This document shows positions 54,509 to 63,676 of a DNA stretch of 64,000 bases, piece by piece (position 1 is the stretch's first letter; every line of letters starts with the position of its first letter). Both the position numbers and the translations under genes were made by a program. The notes under the pieces were generated by a model. It worked only from the letters and a program-made list of their open reading frames with translations. It was not told where the DNA came from and did not search any database. The DNA is from Hydrocarboniphaga daqingensis (GTDB lineage: Bacteria; Pseudomonadota; Gammaproteobacteria; Nevskiales; Nevskiaceae), in NCBI RefSeq assembly GCF_900129825.1, contig NZ_FQWZ01000003.1, positions 488,353 to 552,352 on the forward strand, in the 5' to 3' direction.

Positions 54509-55417
54509 ATGGACGACGACAAGAGCAAAAAGCTTATGGACAAGCTGCCGACCGATGTACCGCGCTGCCCGATCAATGTTGCCGCAAGGCGGTCGGGGCT
54601 TTCGGCCCACGTGATCCGGGCCTGGGAGCGCCGCTATTCGGCGATCACCCCCGACCGTACCAGCAAGGCTCGCCGGCTGTATTCCGACTGGGAAGTTCAC
54701 CGCTTGGTCGTACTGCGCCAAGCAGTGGAACTGGGCCATCGCATCGGGGAGATTGCCCGGCTGCCGATTGAGGAGTTGCGCGCTCTGGTGGGCCGCGACG
54801 CGGTGCCCGGCGTCGAGGCGTCGCCGCGTATTCCGCTGCCCCGGTCGCGGCTGATCGAAGTCACGCTCGACGCGGTGCGTGCGTTCGACAGCGCCGGCTA
54901 TGCGCAATCTTTGCTGCAGGCCACACGCACGATGACGGTGCCGGAGTTGTTCGACGACTTCGTGACCGCGCTGCTGGCCGAGATCCGTGCGCAGATCGCG
55001 GCCGGCGAAATGCGCGTCGCCCACGAGCGGTTCGCCTGGGCCTACCTTCGCGACTTTCTCGGCGACTTGCTGGCGAGCAGCGGCGCCGCGCCGTGGTCGT
55101 CGACGGCCGTCATATCGACCCCCGAGGGCGACCACCGCGAAGCAGCGGCCTTGATGGCCGCCGTCACGGCCAGCCGCGCCGGCTGGGATGTGGTCTACGC
55201 CGGGCCAGCAGTCCCGGTGGGCGAACTGGCTTACATCGTCCGCCAGCGGCACGCGGCCGTCGTCATCCTGGGCCTGCTGCCGGGCAGTACCGCACCGGCC
55301 GATCCGCCGCCGGCTCCCTGGGGTGCCGAGACCCAGTTGATGCTGTGCGGGCCTGGCCTGCCGCTCGGCAGCCAGCGTGAACTGCAGCAGCGTCTCGAGG
55401 ACCTGCGCCGCCGTTAG
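54509..55417 (+). CDS. MerR-family regulator with B12-binding-like domain
   Basis: The 302-aa protein has an N-terminal MerR HTH (CPINVAARRSGLSAHVIRAWERRYSA, ARRLYSDWEVHRLVVLRQAVE), then a helical region (VAHERFAWAYLRDFLGDLL) and a C-terminal Rossmann-like domain (VISTPEGDHREAAALMAAVTA) like the cobalamin-binding domain of CarH/LitR. The His in EGDHREAA could be the cobalt ligand, but the classical DxHxxG is not complete. CarH/LitR sense light through adenosylcobalamin; ligand binding here is an inference. It is followed 148 bases later by the efflux operon. Confidence 0.75.
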   Translation: MDDDKSKKLMDKLPTDVPRCPINVAARRSGLSAHVIRAWERRYSAITPDRTSKARRLYSDWEVHRLVVLRQAVELGHRIGEIARLPIEELRALVGRDAVPGVEASPRIPLPRSRLIEVTLDAVRAFDSAGYAQSLLQATRTMTVPELFDDFVTALLAEIRAQIAAGEMRVAHERFAWAYLRDFLGDLLASSGAAPWSSTAVISTPEGDHREAAALMAAVTASRAGWDVVYAGPAVPVGELAYIVRQRHAAVVILGLLPGSTAPADPPPAPWGAETQLMLCGPGLPLGSQRELQQRLEDLRRR

Positions 55418-55565
55418 CGTCGTCGTGCCCCCCGCTGTCGCCGTCGCCGTGACGGTCTGCGGGGGCACAGCGTCCGTGCCCGGCCGGGGGTTCGATAAAC
55501 GATCATGGCTTGTGCTGTGCTTACAACGTGAACATAATTCAAAAAAAGAACAGGAAGCCGTCGCA

Positions 55566-56294
55566 GTGGGAACACGGGAGCGCCGCCAGCGGGAGTTGGG
55601 TCACCGGGAGCAGTTGATCCTGGAGACCGCGCGCGAGCTGATCCGCAGCGAGGGCTTGCTCAACCTGCAGATGGCGCGCATCGCCGAAAAGTGCGAGTAC
55701 GCGGTCGGCACGCTGTATCAGCACTTCGCTTCCAAGGAAGACCTGCTGGTCGAGTTGACGCGCCAGGACACGGTCGAGCACGCGTCGATGATCGGCCGTC
55801 TGGCCGACTGGAAGGCAACGCCGCGCGAGCGCATCTTCGGTCTGGCCGCGGCCGACATGCTGTTCGTCCGCCGCCACCCCGATCACTTCCGGTTGGCGCA
55901 GTACGTTTTTTGCGAAGTGGTTTGGAACGCCGCGTCAGCCGAGCGCCGTCAGGCGGTGCTCGACGCCCAGGCGCCGATCGCCGAATTCGCTGCCGACATC
56001 GTCCGCGACGCGGTCACGGCCGGGCAGCTCGATCTGCGCGGCATGCCGCCCGAGCAAGCGGTGATCGGCCTGTGGTCGCTGGTCATCGGCATGCACAACC
56101 TGGTTCATGCCGAAGGCGTGATGCACCCGTTTCTGGTGCCCGATCCCTACCGGTTGATGTGTCGTCACATTCAAGCCTTGCTCAACGGGCAAGGTTGGCA
56201 GCCGCAGGTCGATCCGCTCGACGACGCGGCGCTCGATGCGCTGATTCAGAAAATCTTCACCGAGGTGTTCGATGAACATTGCAGTCCGGCCTGA
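55566..56294 (+). CDS. TetR-family regulator of the efflux operon
   Basis: This 242-aa repressor has an N-terminal HTH (LILETARELIRSEGLLNLQMARIAEKCEYAVGTLYQHFASKEDLL in outline: LILETAREL, YAVGTLYQHF) and a helical ligand domain. The GTG at 55566 has AGGAA nine bases upstream. It overlaps the tolC-like gene by 23 bases, so it is translated with the pump genes and probably represses them. The AT-rich 5' region (TTACAACGTGAACATAATTC) may carry its operator. Confidence 0.85.
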   Translation: MGTRERRQRELGHREQLILETARELIRSEGLLNLQMARIAEKCEYAVGTLYQHFASKEDLLVELTRQDTVEHASMIGRLADWKATPRERIFGLAAADMLFVRRHPDHFRLAQYVFCEVVWNAASAERRQAVLDAQAPIAEFAADIVRDAVTAGQLDLRGMPPEQAVIGLWSLVIGMHNLVHAEGVMHPFLVPDPYRLMCRHIQALLNGQGWQPQVDPLDDAALDALIQKIFTEVFDEHCSPA

Positions 56295-57648
56295 GGCTCG
56301 GCGGCCCACGCTTTCACGCCATCGCGCCCGCGGCCTGTTGGCGCTGGCGATGGCAGCGGCGATGACCCCCGCACAGGCGATGACGCTGACCCAGGCCTAT
56401 GAGGCGGCGCGCGCCCACGACCCGACGGCGGCCGTGTCCGACGCGCAGTACGCGGCGGATCGCGAAGCGGGCGTCATCGAGCGCGCCAACGTGCGTCCCA
56501 ATCTCGGGCTGCAGGCCAGCGGCGCCTACGCCACGACCAAGTCCGTTGGCGTGTTCGGCCAGGCTCAAGATGAATACGGCACCTGGAGTGCGACGGCGCA
56601 ACTGCGTCAGCCGCTGTTCCGGCTCGACTGGTTTGCGGTGGGCGACCGTGCCGATGCACTCGACAGTCAGGCCGAGCTAAACCTTCGCAACGCACGGCTC
56701 GATCTGCAGAGTCGCGTCGCGCAGCGCTACTTCAACGTGCTGATCGCCCAAGCCGCGCTCGACCAGGCCGAGGCTGAGGCTCGGGCGGTGACGCAGTCGC
56801 TGGACGACACGCGCAAGCGCTACGAAGTCGAACTGGTGCCTGGAACCGACCTCAAGGAGGCCATCGCGCGCCAGGATTTGTCGCAGGCATTGCGGGTGAC
56901 CGCGCGGCGCAATCTCGAGAACGCGCGCGACGAGCTTGAGGAAACCACTGGCGACGGTCAGGCCGGCCTGCCGATGCTGCCGGACGACGTCAGCTTCCCG
57001 GCCTTGCAGCCGGCGACGGCCGAAGAATGGGTTGCCGCCGCGCGTGCATCGAGTCCGCGCATCGCCAGCGCGCGCATCCAGGCCGAGATCGCCCGGACTC
57101 GCGCCGAATCGACGCGCGCACAGGCGTACCCGACGCTGGACTTGGTCGGGACCGCTGGCCGTGATGACAACAGCCGTTTTTCGTTCGGGTCGCGCAACGA
57201 CGACGCCCGTATCGGCGTCGAGCTGAACATGCCGATCTACGGCGGTGGCGCGATTCTGGCGGGCTTGAGGCAGGCCGATGCGCAGCAGCGCGCCGCGCAA
57301 GCCGAGTTCGAGCGGACCCAGCTGCAGATCGAACGCGAAACGCGCCAGCTGTTTCGCGCTGTCGAGACGGCGTATCTGCAAAACCGCGCCTACGAACGAT
57401 CGGTATCGTCGGCCGACACCGCGCTTGCAGCCACTCGCAACGGCTACGACGCGGGTACGCGCACGATTACCGATGTGCTCGACGCGCAGAGTCGCCTGGT
57501 GCAGGCGCGCCGCGATCTGGCGACCACGCGCTACAACTTGTTGCTGAATCTGCTGCAGCTCAAGCAGATCGTCGGTCGTCTCAGCGAACGCGACTTCGCC
57601 GAGATCGACACGATGTTGACGATGCAGCCGGATGCGGCGCCGCGCTGA
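56272..57648 (+). CDS. TolC-family outer-membrane efflux protein
   Basis: The 458-aa protein has a signal peptide ending TPAQA and two repeats of the TolC fold, starting MTLTQAYEAARAHDPTAAV and ending in the second coiled-coil segment ERTQLQIERETRQLFRAVETAY. It forms the outer-membrane channel. It overlaps the TetR gene and is 60 bases from the adaptor, so it is the second gene of the efflux operon. Length is that of TolC (E. coli 493 aa). Confidence 0.92.
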   Translation: MNIAVRPEARRPTLSRHRARGLLALAMAAAMTPAQAMTLTQAYEAARAHDPTAAVSDAQYAADREAGVIERANVRPNLGLQASGAYATTKSVGVFGQAQDEYGTWSATAQLRQPLFRLDWFAVGDRADALDSQAELNLRNARLDLQSRVAQRYFNVLIAQAALDQAEAEARAVTQSLDDTRKRYEVELVPGTDLKEAIARQDLSQALRVTARRNLENARDELEETTGDGQAGLPMLPDDVSFPALQPATAEEWVAAARASSPRIASARIQAEIARTRAESTRAQAYPTLDLVGTAGRDDNSRFSFGSRNDDARIGVELNMPIYGGGAILAGLRQADAQQRAAQAEFERTQLQIERETRQLFRAVETAYLQNRAYERSVSSADTALAATRNGYDAGTRTITDVLDAQSRLVQARRDLATTRYNLLLNLLQLKQIVGRLSERDFAEIDTMLTMQPDAAPR

Positions 57649-57708
57649 GCGCGTCGCGACCCGGTCCTGGATGTACCTCTTAACTAGCCGTCCTTCGGGA
57701 AAGCGGAT

Positions 57709-58872
57709 ATGAAACTCAGAATGGTGCTGATGCTGGTTGCCTGTTTCGTCGTCTTCGGTGCCGTGTTCGGCGCCAAGAGCTTCGGCAACAAGATGATGAA
57801 CGAGTGCGTCAATGCGATGCCGACGCCACCGGCGGTGATCACGTCGGCTCGCAGCCAAGCCATGAGCTGGAATCGCAGCCTGGAGGCGATCGGCACGTTC
57901 ACGCCGGTCAACGGCACCGATGTCACCGTCGAAGTCGGTGGCATCGTCACGGCGATCCACTTCGAGTCCGGGGCGCGTGTCGCCAAGGGCGCCCCGCTGT
58001 TGACGATGGATACCGCCAACGAACGCGCCGATCTGGCGCGCTTGCAGGCGCAGGCGGAATTGGCCGAACTCAATCGCGTCCGCCGCGAAAAGCTGTACAA
58101 GCTCGACGCGATTGCCAAGTCTGACTACGACGCTGCCGTCAGCGAGGCCAATGCCGCGCGAGCCGCCGTCGCCGCGCAAGCAGCGATGCTGGCCAAGAAG
58201 GACATTCGTGCGCCGTTTGCCGGTGTGCTCGGTATCCGCCGCGTGAACGTGGGTCAGTACATGCAACCCGGCACGGCGATCGTGTCGCTGCAGGCGCTCG
58301 ATCCGATCGACATCGACTTCAGCCTGCCGGAACAGCAGACCGCAGCCGTACAGACCGGTTACACGGTGTCGATCAGCGTCGACGGTTTCGACGGCCAACG
58401 CTTCGAGGGCAAGGTGCTGGCGATCGAGCCGCGCATCGACCAAGGCACGCGCAATTTCATGGTCCGCGCGCGGGTCGCCAATCCGGAATACAAGCTGCGC
58501 GGCGGCCAGTTCGGCCGCGTCAGCCTGACCTTGCCGGGCGAGCAGAACGTGATCGCGGTGCCGCGCACGGCACTGAACTTCAGCTCGTACGGCACCTCGA
58601 TCTTCGTCGTCGGGCCCAAGGCACCGCCACCGGCCGATGCGCCCAAGCCCTGCCCGGGCACCGAAGGCACGCCGACCGATATCGAGGTCGAGCAGCGCTT
58701 CGTCAAGCTCGGCGATACGCGTGGTGACTTCGTTGCCGTGGTCGACGGAATCAAGCCGGATGAAGAAGTCGCAACGGCGGGGCTGCTGAAGCTCGGCAAC
58801 CACGCGCCGGTGATCATCGATAACAAGAACGCGTTGAAGAACGAGCTGCAGCCCAAGCCCAAGGAAGGCTGA
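57709..58872 (+). CDS. RND efflux periplasmic adaptor (MFP)
   Basis: The 387-aa protein has an N-terminal hydrophobic anchor, a split lipoyl domain (TVEVGGIVTAIHFESGARVAKGAPLLTMD parts VEVGGIVTAI and ARVAKGA), an alpha-hairpin with RLQAQAELAELNRVRREKLY, and a beta-barrel (VNVGQYMQPGTAIVSL). It links the pump and TolC across the periplasm. The C-terminus is rich in Pro around residues 303-315 (KAPPPADAPKPCPG). Its position between tolC and the permease is standard. Confidence 0.92.
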   Translation: MKLRMVLMLVACFVVFGAVFGAKSFGNKMMNECVNAMPTPPAVITSARSQAMSWNRSLEAIGTFTPVNGTDVTVEVGGIVTAIHFESGARVAKGAPLLTMDTANERADLARLQAQAELAELNRVRREKLYKLDAIAKSDYDAAVSEANAARAAVAAQAAMLAKKDIRAPFAGVLGIRRVNVGQYMQPGTAIVSLQALDPIDIDFSLPEQQTAAVQTGYTVSISVDGFDGQRFEGKVLAIEPRIDQGTRNFMVRARVANPEYKLRGGQFGRVSLTLPGEQNVIAVPRTALNFSSYGTSIFVVGPKAPPPADAPKPCPGTEGTPTDIEVEQRFVKLGDTRGDFVAVVDGIKPDEEVATAGLLKLGNHAPVIIDNKNALKNELQPKPKEG

Positions 58873-58936
58873 TCGGCGGCGCACCGCAGCATCCGTCACA
58901 GCCGCACGACCGGGTCGACCGGCGCAGGAACAAGCC

Positions 58937-61900
58937 ATGAACTTTACCGACATCTTCATCAAGCGCCCGGTGCTGGCCACCGTGATCAGCCTGATCATCC
59001 TGCTGCTGGGTGCGCGCGCTGCATTCAATCTGAATGTTCGCGAATTCCCGTATCTGCAGAACGCACAGATCCAGGTCAGCGTTGCCTATCCAGGTGCCGA
59101 TCCGACCTTGATCGAAGGCTTCATCACCACGCCGATGGAGCGCGAGATCTCGCAGGCGGGCGGTATCGACTTCATGACCTCGACCAGTGTGCAGGGGGCC
59201 AGCGTCATCACGGTCAATCTGCGCATGGACAAGGACCCGAACGAGGCCATGACCGAGATATCGGCCAAGGTCAACAAGCTGCGCAATCAGCTGCCCGAGG
59301 GCTCTGAAGATCCGATTATTGCGATCGCCGAGGCCGGTGGTACGGCGGCGATGTACATCTCGTTCTTCTCCGAGGTGCTCGACGACAGTCAAATCACCGA
59401 CTACCTGCAGCGCGTCGTGCAACCCCAGCTCGCCGCAATTCCCGGCCTGGAAACCGCCGAGCTGCTCGGCGCGCGCGCCTACGCGATGCGCATCTGGCTC
59501 AAGCCCGACCGCCTGGCAGCGCACAACCTGACCGCCAGCGAAGTGTTTGCGCGCCTGCGCTCGCAGAACGTGCTGTCGGCCGTCGGCGAGACCAAGGGCA
59601 ACCATGTCCGCATCGGCTTGTCGGCCAAAACCGATCTGCGCACCGCTGACGAGTTCCGCGACTTGGTCGTGCAGTCGGACGACCGTTCGGTCGTGCGCTT
59701 GGGTGACGTTGCCAATGTCGTGCTCGGCGCCGAGACCTACGATGGCTCGTCGATGTGGAACACGCGTCCCGCGATCTTCATCGGCATCAAGGTCCGGCCC
59801 GAGGCCAACGTCCTCGACGTCGTCAACGAGGTCAAAAAGATCTGGCCCGGCATCCTTCAGAACCTGCCGACCGGCCTGCAGGGCGAAATCGGCTACGACA
59901 GCTCGGAGTACATCCGCGAGTCGATCAGCGAAGTGCAGAAGACGCTGATTGAGGCCGTCATCATCGTCGTGCTGGTGATCTTCTTGTTCCTCGGCTCGAT
60001 GCGCAATTCGTTGATCCCGGCGGTCACGGTGCCGTTGTCGCTGGTCGGTGCGCTGTTCCTGATGCTGGTGTTGGGCTTCACGATCAACTTGCTGACGCTG
60101 CTGGCGATGGTGCTGGCGATCGGCATGGTCGTCGACGACGCGATCATCGTCATGGAGAACGTGCATCGACATATCGAAGAAGGTCTGTCGCCGTTCGATG
60201 CCAGCATCAAAGGCGCGCGTGAGCTGGTCGGACCGGTGATCGCGATGACGATCACGCTGATGGCGGTGTATGCCCCGATCGGCTTCTTGTCCGGCATCAC
60301 CGGCAAGCTGTTTACCGAGTTCGCGTTCACGCTGGCCGGTGCGGTGCTGATTTCGGGCATCGTCGCGCTGACACTGACGCCGATGATGTGCGCCAAGCTG
60401 CTCAAGCCCTCGCATGGGCCCGACGGCAAGGTCAACCGACTGCAGGTGTTCATCGATCAGCGCTTCGATCGCTGGCGCCTAGCGTTTCGCGCGCGTCTGC
60501 ATGGCGCACTGCGCACGCGCTTGGTCATCGCCGTATTCGGTGCGATCGTGTTCGTGTCCTGCGGATTCTTGTTCGTATCGACGCCGGCCGAACTGGCACC
60601 GGAAGAAGACCTTGGCTTCGTGTTCGGCTTGGCCGAGACCGACGGCTACTCGTCGCAGGAGTACTTGAACCAGTACTTCGTCGATACGCAGAAAGCAGCG
60701 CTGTCGAATCCAGCCGTGGAGAACCTGTTCGCATTCACGATCGCCGGCACCGGCAGCACCAACCAGGGCTTTTTCGGCATGGTGCTCAAGCCGTGGAGCC
60801 AACGTGACCAGAGTGCCAAGGAGGTCGTCAACGACGTGACCGGCAAGGTCAACCAGATTGCCGCCGTGCGCGGCGCGGTGATCAACCCGCCATCACTGCC
60901 GACGCCCGGCCAAGGCTATCCGCTGGAGTTCGTCATCAAATCGACGGCTTCGCCGGAAACGCTGGCACAAGTCGGCGACCAGCTGGTCGCAGCCGGCTGG
61001 GTTTCGAAGAAGTTTTTCTTCGTCGCACCGCGTCTGCGGCTCGACCGTCCTGAGTCGGTGGTCGATATCGACCGTGACAAAGCCGCGCTGCTCGGTGTCG
61101 ACATGTCGCAGTTGTCGGCCGATCTGTCCGCGCTGCTGGCGGGCGGCGAAGTCAACCGGTTCAACTACCAGAGTCGCTCGTACCGCGTGATCCAGCAGGT
61201 CCAGCGGGAGGCGCGTCTCGATCCGGCACAGCTCAGCGGCTACTACACGCGGGCGCGTGACGGATCGCTGGTGCCGATCTCGACGCTGGTGACGATCAGC
61301 GACCGCACGGTCGCACGCTCGATCGATCACTTTCAGCAGCTCAATGCCAACACGATCATCGCCGTGCCGCGCCCGGGCATCACGCAAGGTGAGGCGCTCA
61401 AGGTGTTCGAGGATGCAGCGCGTACGCTGCTGCCGGCCGGTGCTCAGGTTGATTACGCCGGGCCGTCGCGGCAGTTCAAGGCCGAAGGCTCGGCCTTGCT
61501 GGTGACGTTCGCGTTCGCGCTGATCGTGATCTATCTGGTGCTGGCCGCGCAGTTCGAGTCGTTCCGCGATCCGCTGATCATGCTGGTCACGGTGCCGATG
61601 TCGATCTGCGGGGCGCTGCTGTTCATCAATATCTTTGCCGTGACCAACGGCATGCAGATGACGCAGTTACCGGGTATGACGCTGAACATCTACACCCAGG
61701 TCGGCCTGATCACGCTGATCGGCGTGATCTCCAAGCACGGCATCCTGATCGTCGAGTTCGCCAACAAGCTGCAGGAGCAGGGCATGAGCAAGGCCGAGGC
61801 GATCGTCGAAGCCACCTCGATCCGTCTGCGGCCGGTGCTGATGACGACCGCGGCGCTGGTGATTGCGATGGTGCCGCTGCTGATGGCCTCGGGCCCCGGT

Positions 61901-62071
61901 GCGGCGTCGCGATTCTCGATGGGCCTGGTGATCGCCGCCGGCATGGGCATCGGCACGTTGTTCACGCTGTACGTGCTGCCGGCCATGTACCTGTATATCG
62001 GCCGCGACTACGCCAAGCTGCGCGAGCGCACTGCTGCGGCTGCCAACGCAACGTCCATTGCTGGAGCTTGA
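58937..62071 (+). CDS. RND-family efflux permease
   Basis: The 1044-aa inner-membrane pump is HAE1-type, like MexF/MexQ. It starts MNFTDIFIKRPVLATVISL and has twelve helices in the usual 1+5, 1+5 arrangement. The proton relay is GMVVDDAIIVMENVHRHIE (Asp-Asp). The C-terminal half has GLITLIGVISKHGILIVEFAN. Substrates of this family are hydrophobic compounds; none can be inferred. It follows the adaptor after 64 bases and ends 3 bases before the CoA-transferase gene. Confidence 0.95.
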   Translation: MNFTDIFIKRPVLATVISLIILLLGARAAFNLNVREFPYLQNAQIQVSVAYPGADPTLIEGFITTPMEREISQAGGIDFMTSTSVQGASVITVNLRMDKDPNEAMTEISAKVNKLRNQLPEGSEDPIIAIAEAGGTAAMYISFFSEVLDDSQITDYLQRVVQPQLAAIPGLETAELLGARAYAMRIWLKPDRLAAHNLTASEVFARLRSQNVLSAVGETKGNHVRIGLSAKTDLRTADEFRDLVVQSDDRSVVRLGDVANVVLGAETYDGSSMWNTRPAIFIGIKVRPEANVLDVVNEVKKIWPGILQNLPTGLQGEIGYDSSEYIRESISEVQKTLIEAVIIVVLVIFLFLGSMRNSLIPAVTVPLSLVGALFLMLVLGFTINLLTLLAMVLAIGMVVDDAIIVMENVHRHIEEGLSPFDASIKGARELVGPVIAMTITLMAVYAPIGFLSGITGKLFTEFAFTLAGAVLISGIVALTLTPMMCAKLLKPSHGPDGKVNRLQVFIDQRFDRWRLAFRARLHGALRTRLVIAVFGAIVFVSCGFLFVSTPAELAPEEDLGFVFGLAETDGYSSQEYLNQYFVDTQKAALSNPAVENLFAFTIAGTGSTNQGFFGMVLKPWSQRDQSAKEVVNDVTGKVNQIAAVRGAVINPPSLPTPGQGYPLEFVIKSTASPETLAQVGDQLVAAGWVSKKFFFVAPRLRLDRPESVVDIDRDKAALLGVDMSQLSADLSALLAGGEVNRFNYQSRSYRVIQQVQREARLDPAQLSGYYTRARDGSLVPISTLVTISDRTVARSIDHFQQLNANTIIAVPRPGITQGEALKVFEDAARTLLPAGAQVDYAGPSRQFKAEGSALLVTFAFALIVIYLVLAAQFESFRDPLIMLVTVPMSICGALLFINIFAVTNGMQMTQLPGMTLNIYTQVGLITLIGVISKHGILIVEFANKLQEQGMSKAEAIVEATSIRLRPVLMTTAALVIAMVPLLMASGPGAASRFSMGLVIAAGMGIGTLFTLYVLPAMYLYIGRDYAKLRERTAAAANATSIAGA

Positions 62072-62074
62072 TCG

Positions 62075-63187
62075 ATGACCACCCTGAATCGTTTGCTGGC
62101 GGGCGTCCGCGTCGTTGATTTGTCGCGCTTGTTGCCAGGCCCTTACTGCTCGCTATTGCTGGCCCAGTACGGCGCCGAAGTGATCAAGGTCGAGGAGCCG
62201 CAAGGTGGCGACTACGCACGATCGCTGGAGCCGCAGCTGTTTCAGCTGGTCAATCGCGGCAAGCGCTCGGTGACGCTGGATCTGAAGAAGCCCGAAGACG
62301 TCGACGCATTCATGCGTCTATGTGATACCGCCGACGTCGTGCTGGAATCGTTCCGACCCGGCGTCATGGATCGTCTCGGCTGCGGCTATGACGCGCTGCG
62401 TGCGCGCAATCCGAAGCTGGTCTATGCGGCGCTGACCGGCTACGGCCAAACCGGTCCGATGCGTGACGACGCCAGTCACGACATCAATGCGCTGGCGATC
62501 TCGGGCGTGCTCGATCAGATCGGTGCCGCTGGGCAAGCGCCGGCGATGTCGAACGTGCCGATCGCCGATCTGGCCGGCGGTGCGCTGCATTGTGCGTCGG
62601 CGATCCTCGCGGCGGTCATCGGCGCGCGCAGCAGTGGCGTCGGTGCCTTCGTCGACAGTTCCTTGCTTGACGGCAGCTTCGCGTTGAACCTGATGGCGAT
62701 GACCGCGATACGCGGCATCGGCAAGTCACGTCCGCGTGGCGCGGACATGCTCAGCGGTGGTCTAGCGCGCTACTCGGTCTACGAGTGCAGCGACGGTGGC
62801 TATATCGCACTCGGCGCGCTGGAGCCCAAGTTTTGGGCCGCCTTCTGCAAGGCCGTGCAGCGCCCTGATCTGATCGGCGATGGCACCTCGCCGCGCGCCG
62901 TTGCCGCCTTGGTCGAGTTGTTCAAGACGCAGAGCCGCGATCATTGGCAGGCCTTGTTGGCCGAGGCCGATTGCTGCGCTTGCGCCGTGCTGTCTCCGGA
63001 AGAGGCGATGCGCCACCCGCAGATCCTTGCACGCCGGATGGTCGATACCGTTGCCGGCAAGCCGGCACCTGCGTGTGCCGTGACGTTCGGCCACGCCGAG
63101 GTTCCCGTGTTGGCCGAAGCCCCGCGCTTGGGTGAAGGCAATGCCGAACTGCTGTCGGCGATCCGTTCGGATTCGATCGCGGGTTGA
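62075..63187 (+). CDS. Family III CoA-transferase (CaiB/BaiF)
   Basis: A 370-aa enzyme that moves CoA between acyl groups. It has the family opening LAGVRVVDLSRLLPGPYCSLLLAQYGAEVIKVEEPQGGD, with R-LPGP and AEVIKVE, and the catalytic Asp in ASHDINALAISG, then ALTGYGQTGP. Relatives include alpha-methylacyl-CoA racemase and formyl-CoA transferase; the GYGQTGP and SHDIN motifs fit racemase-like members. It is 3 bases from the RND gene stop codon, so it is probably in the same operon, which is unusual. Confidence 0.88.
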   Translation: MTTLNRLLAGVRVVDLSRLLPGPYCSLLLAQYGAEVIKVEEPQGGDYARSLEPQLFQLVNRGKRSVTLDLKKPEDVDAFMRLCDTADVVLESFRPGVMDRLGCGYDALRARNPKLVYAALTGYGQTGPMRDDASHDINALAISGVLDQIGAAGQAPAMSNVPIADLAGGALHCASAILAAVIGARSSGVGAFVDSSLLDGSFALNLMAMTAIRGIGKSRPRGADMLSGGLARYSVYECSDGGYIALGALEPKFWAAFCKAVQRPDLIGDGTSPRAVAALVELFKTQSRDHWQALLAEADCCACAVLSPEEAMRHPQILARRMVDTVAGKPAPACAVTFGHAEVPVLAEAPRLGEGNAELLSAIRSDSIAG

Positions 63188-63672
63188 GTTGCTGATGCGG
63201 CGTATCGGCGCCGCGATGCCGCGTGCCGATAGCGACGATGGTCGGTACCGTCGGTGATGCCGACCACGCTGTCCGCTACCCATCAGCCGCTGAATTTGCG
63301 CAAAAAGAAGGGGCGGCAATCGAGGCCGCCCCTGAGCGGGGTTGGCAGCGTAGGGGTCAAGTACGCCACCAGGGGGTTCATCGATCAAAGCTGCGTACAT
63401 GCATCGTGCCATGGTCTGAAACGCGGCTAAGTGCTTGTGTTGCGCCACTTGTTACAAATCGCGACGCTGCCATGGGCCTGCATCGTGCACGATCACGGCA
63501 GCTGCGCCTTTCGTTTTGCAGGTCGAGGCTGGCGGTGTGTCACCGGTGCTCGGCTGCTGTCTAAGCTGTGGCATCGCGACCGATGCCATCGCAGCGCCGA
63601 TGCGCTGCGTACGGGTGCCATAATGAAACGCACCGATAAACACCACCAACAGCAAATGGAGTCGCTGAACTC
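63188..63672. other. Long intergenic region before the response regulator
   Basis: The 485 bases after the CoA-transferase gene hold no convincing long gene. A hairpin GGTCGG...CCGACC lies near 63240-63265, a strong minus-strand terminator at 63310-63332, and the short frame at 63623. Base composition is similar to that of neighbours. A small RNA on the minus strand is possible. Confidence 0.5.
63302..63332 (-). terminator. Minus-strand terminator-like hairpin
   Basis: GGGGCGGC (63310-63317) and GCCGCCCC (63325-63332) form an 8-bp stem. Read on the minus strand it is followed by TTCTTTTTGCGC. No minus-strand protein gene was found to the right. Confidence 0.6.
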
Positions 63673-63676
63673 ATGA
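63623..63676 (+). CDS. Possible 17-residue upstream peptide
   Basis: The frame MKRTDKHHQQQMESLNS runs from ATG 63623 to a TGA that overlaps the ATG of the response regulator (ATGA at 63673-63676). Translational coupling is possible. There is no other support that the peptide is made. Confidence 0.3.
   Translation: MKRTDKHHQQQMESLNS

Noticed and set aside
56677-59028. A 783-codon open frame on the minus strand
   Set aside because: It lies opposite the TolC and adaptor genes and the start of the RND gene, crosses two gene boundaries and has no domain.
58814-60415. A 533-codon open frame on the minus strand
   Set aside because: It is antisense to the RND permease and has shadow-type composition.
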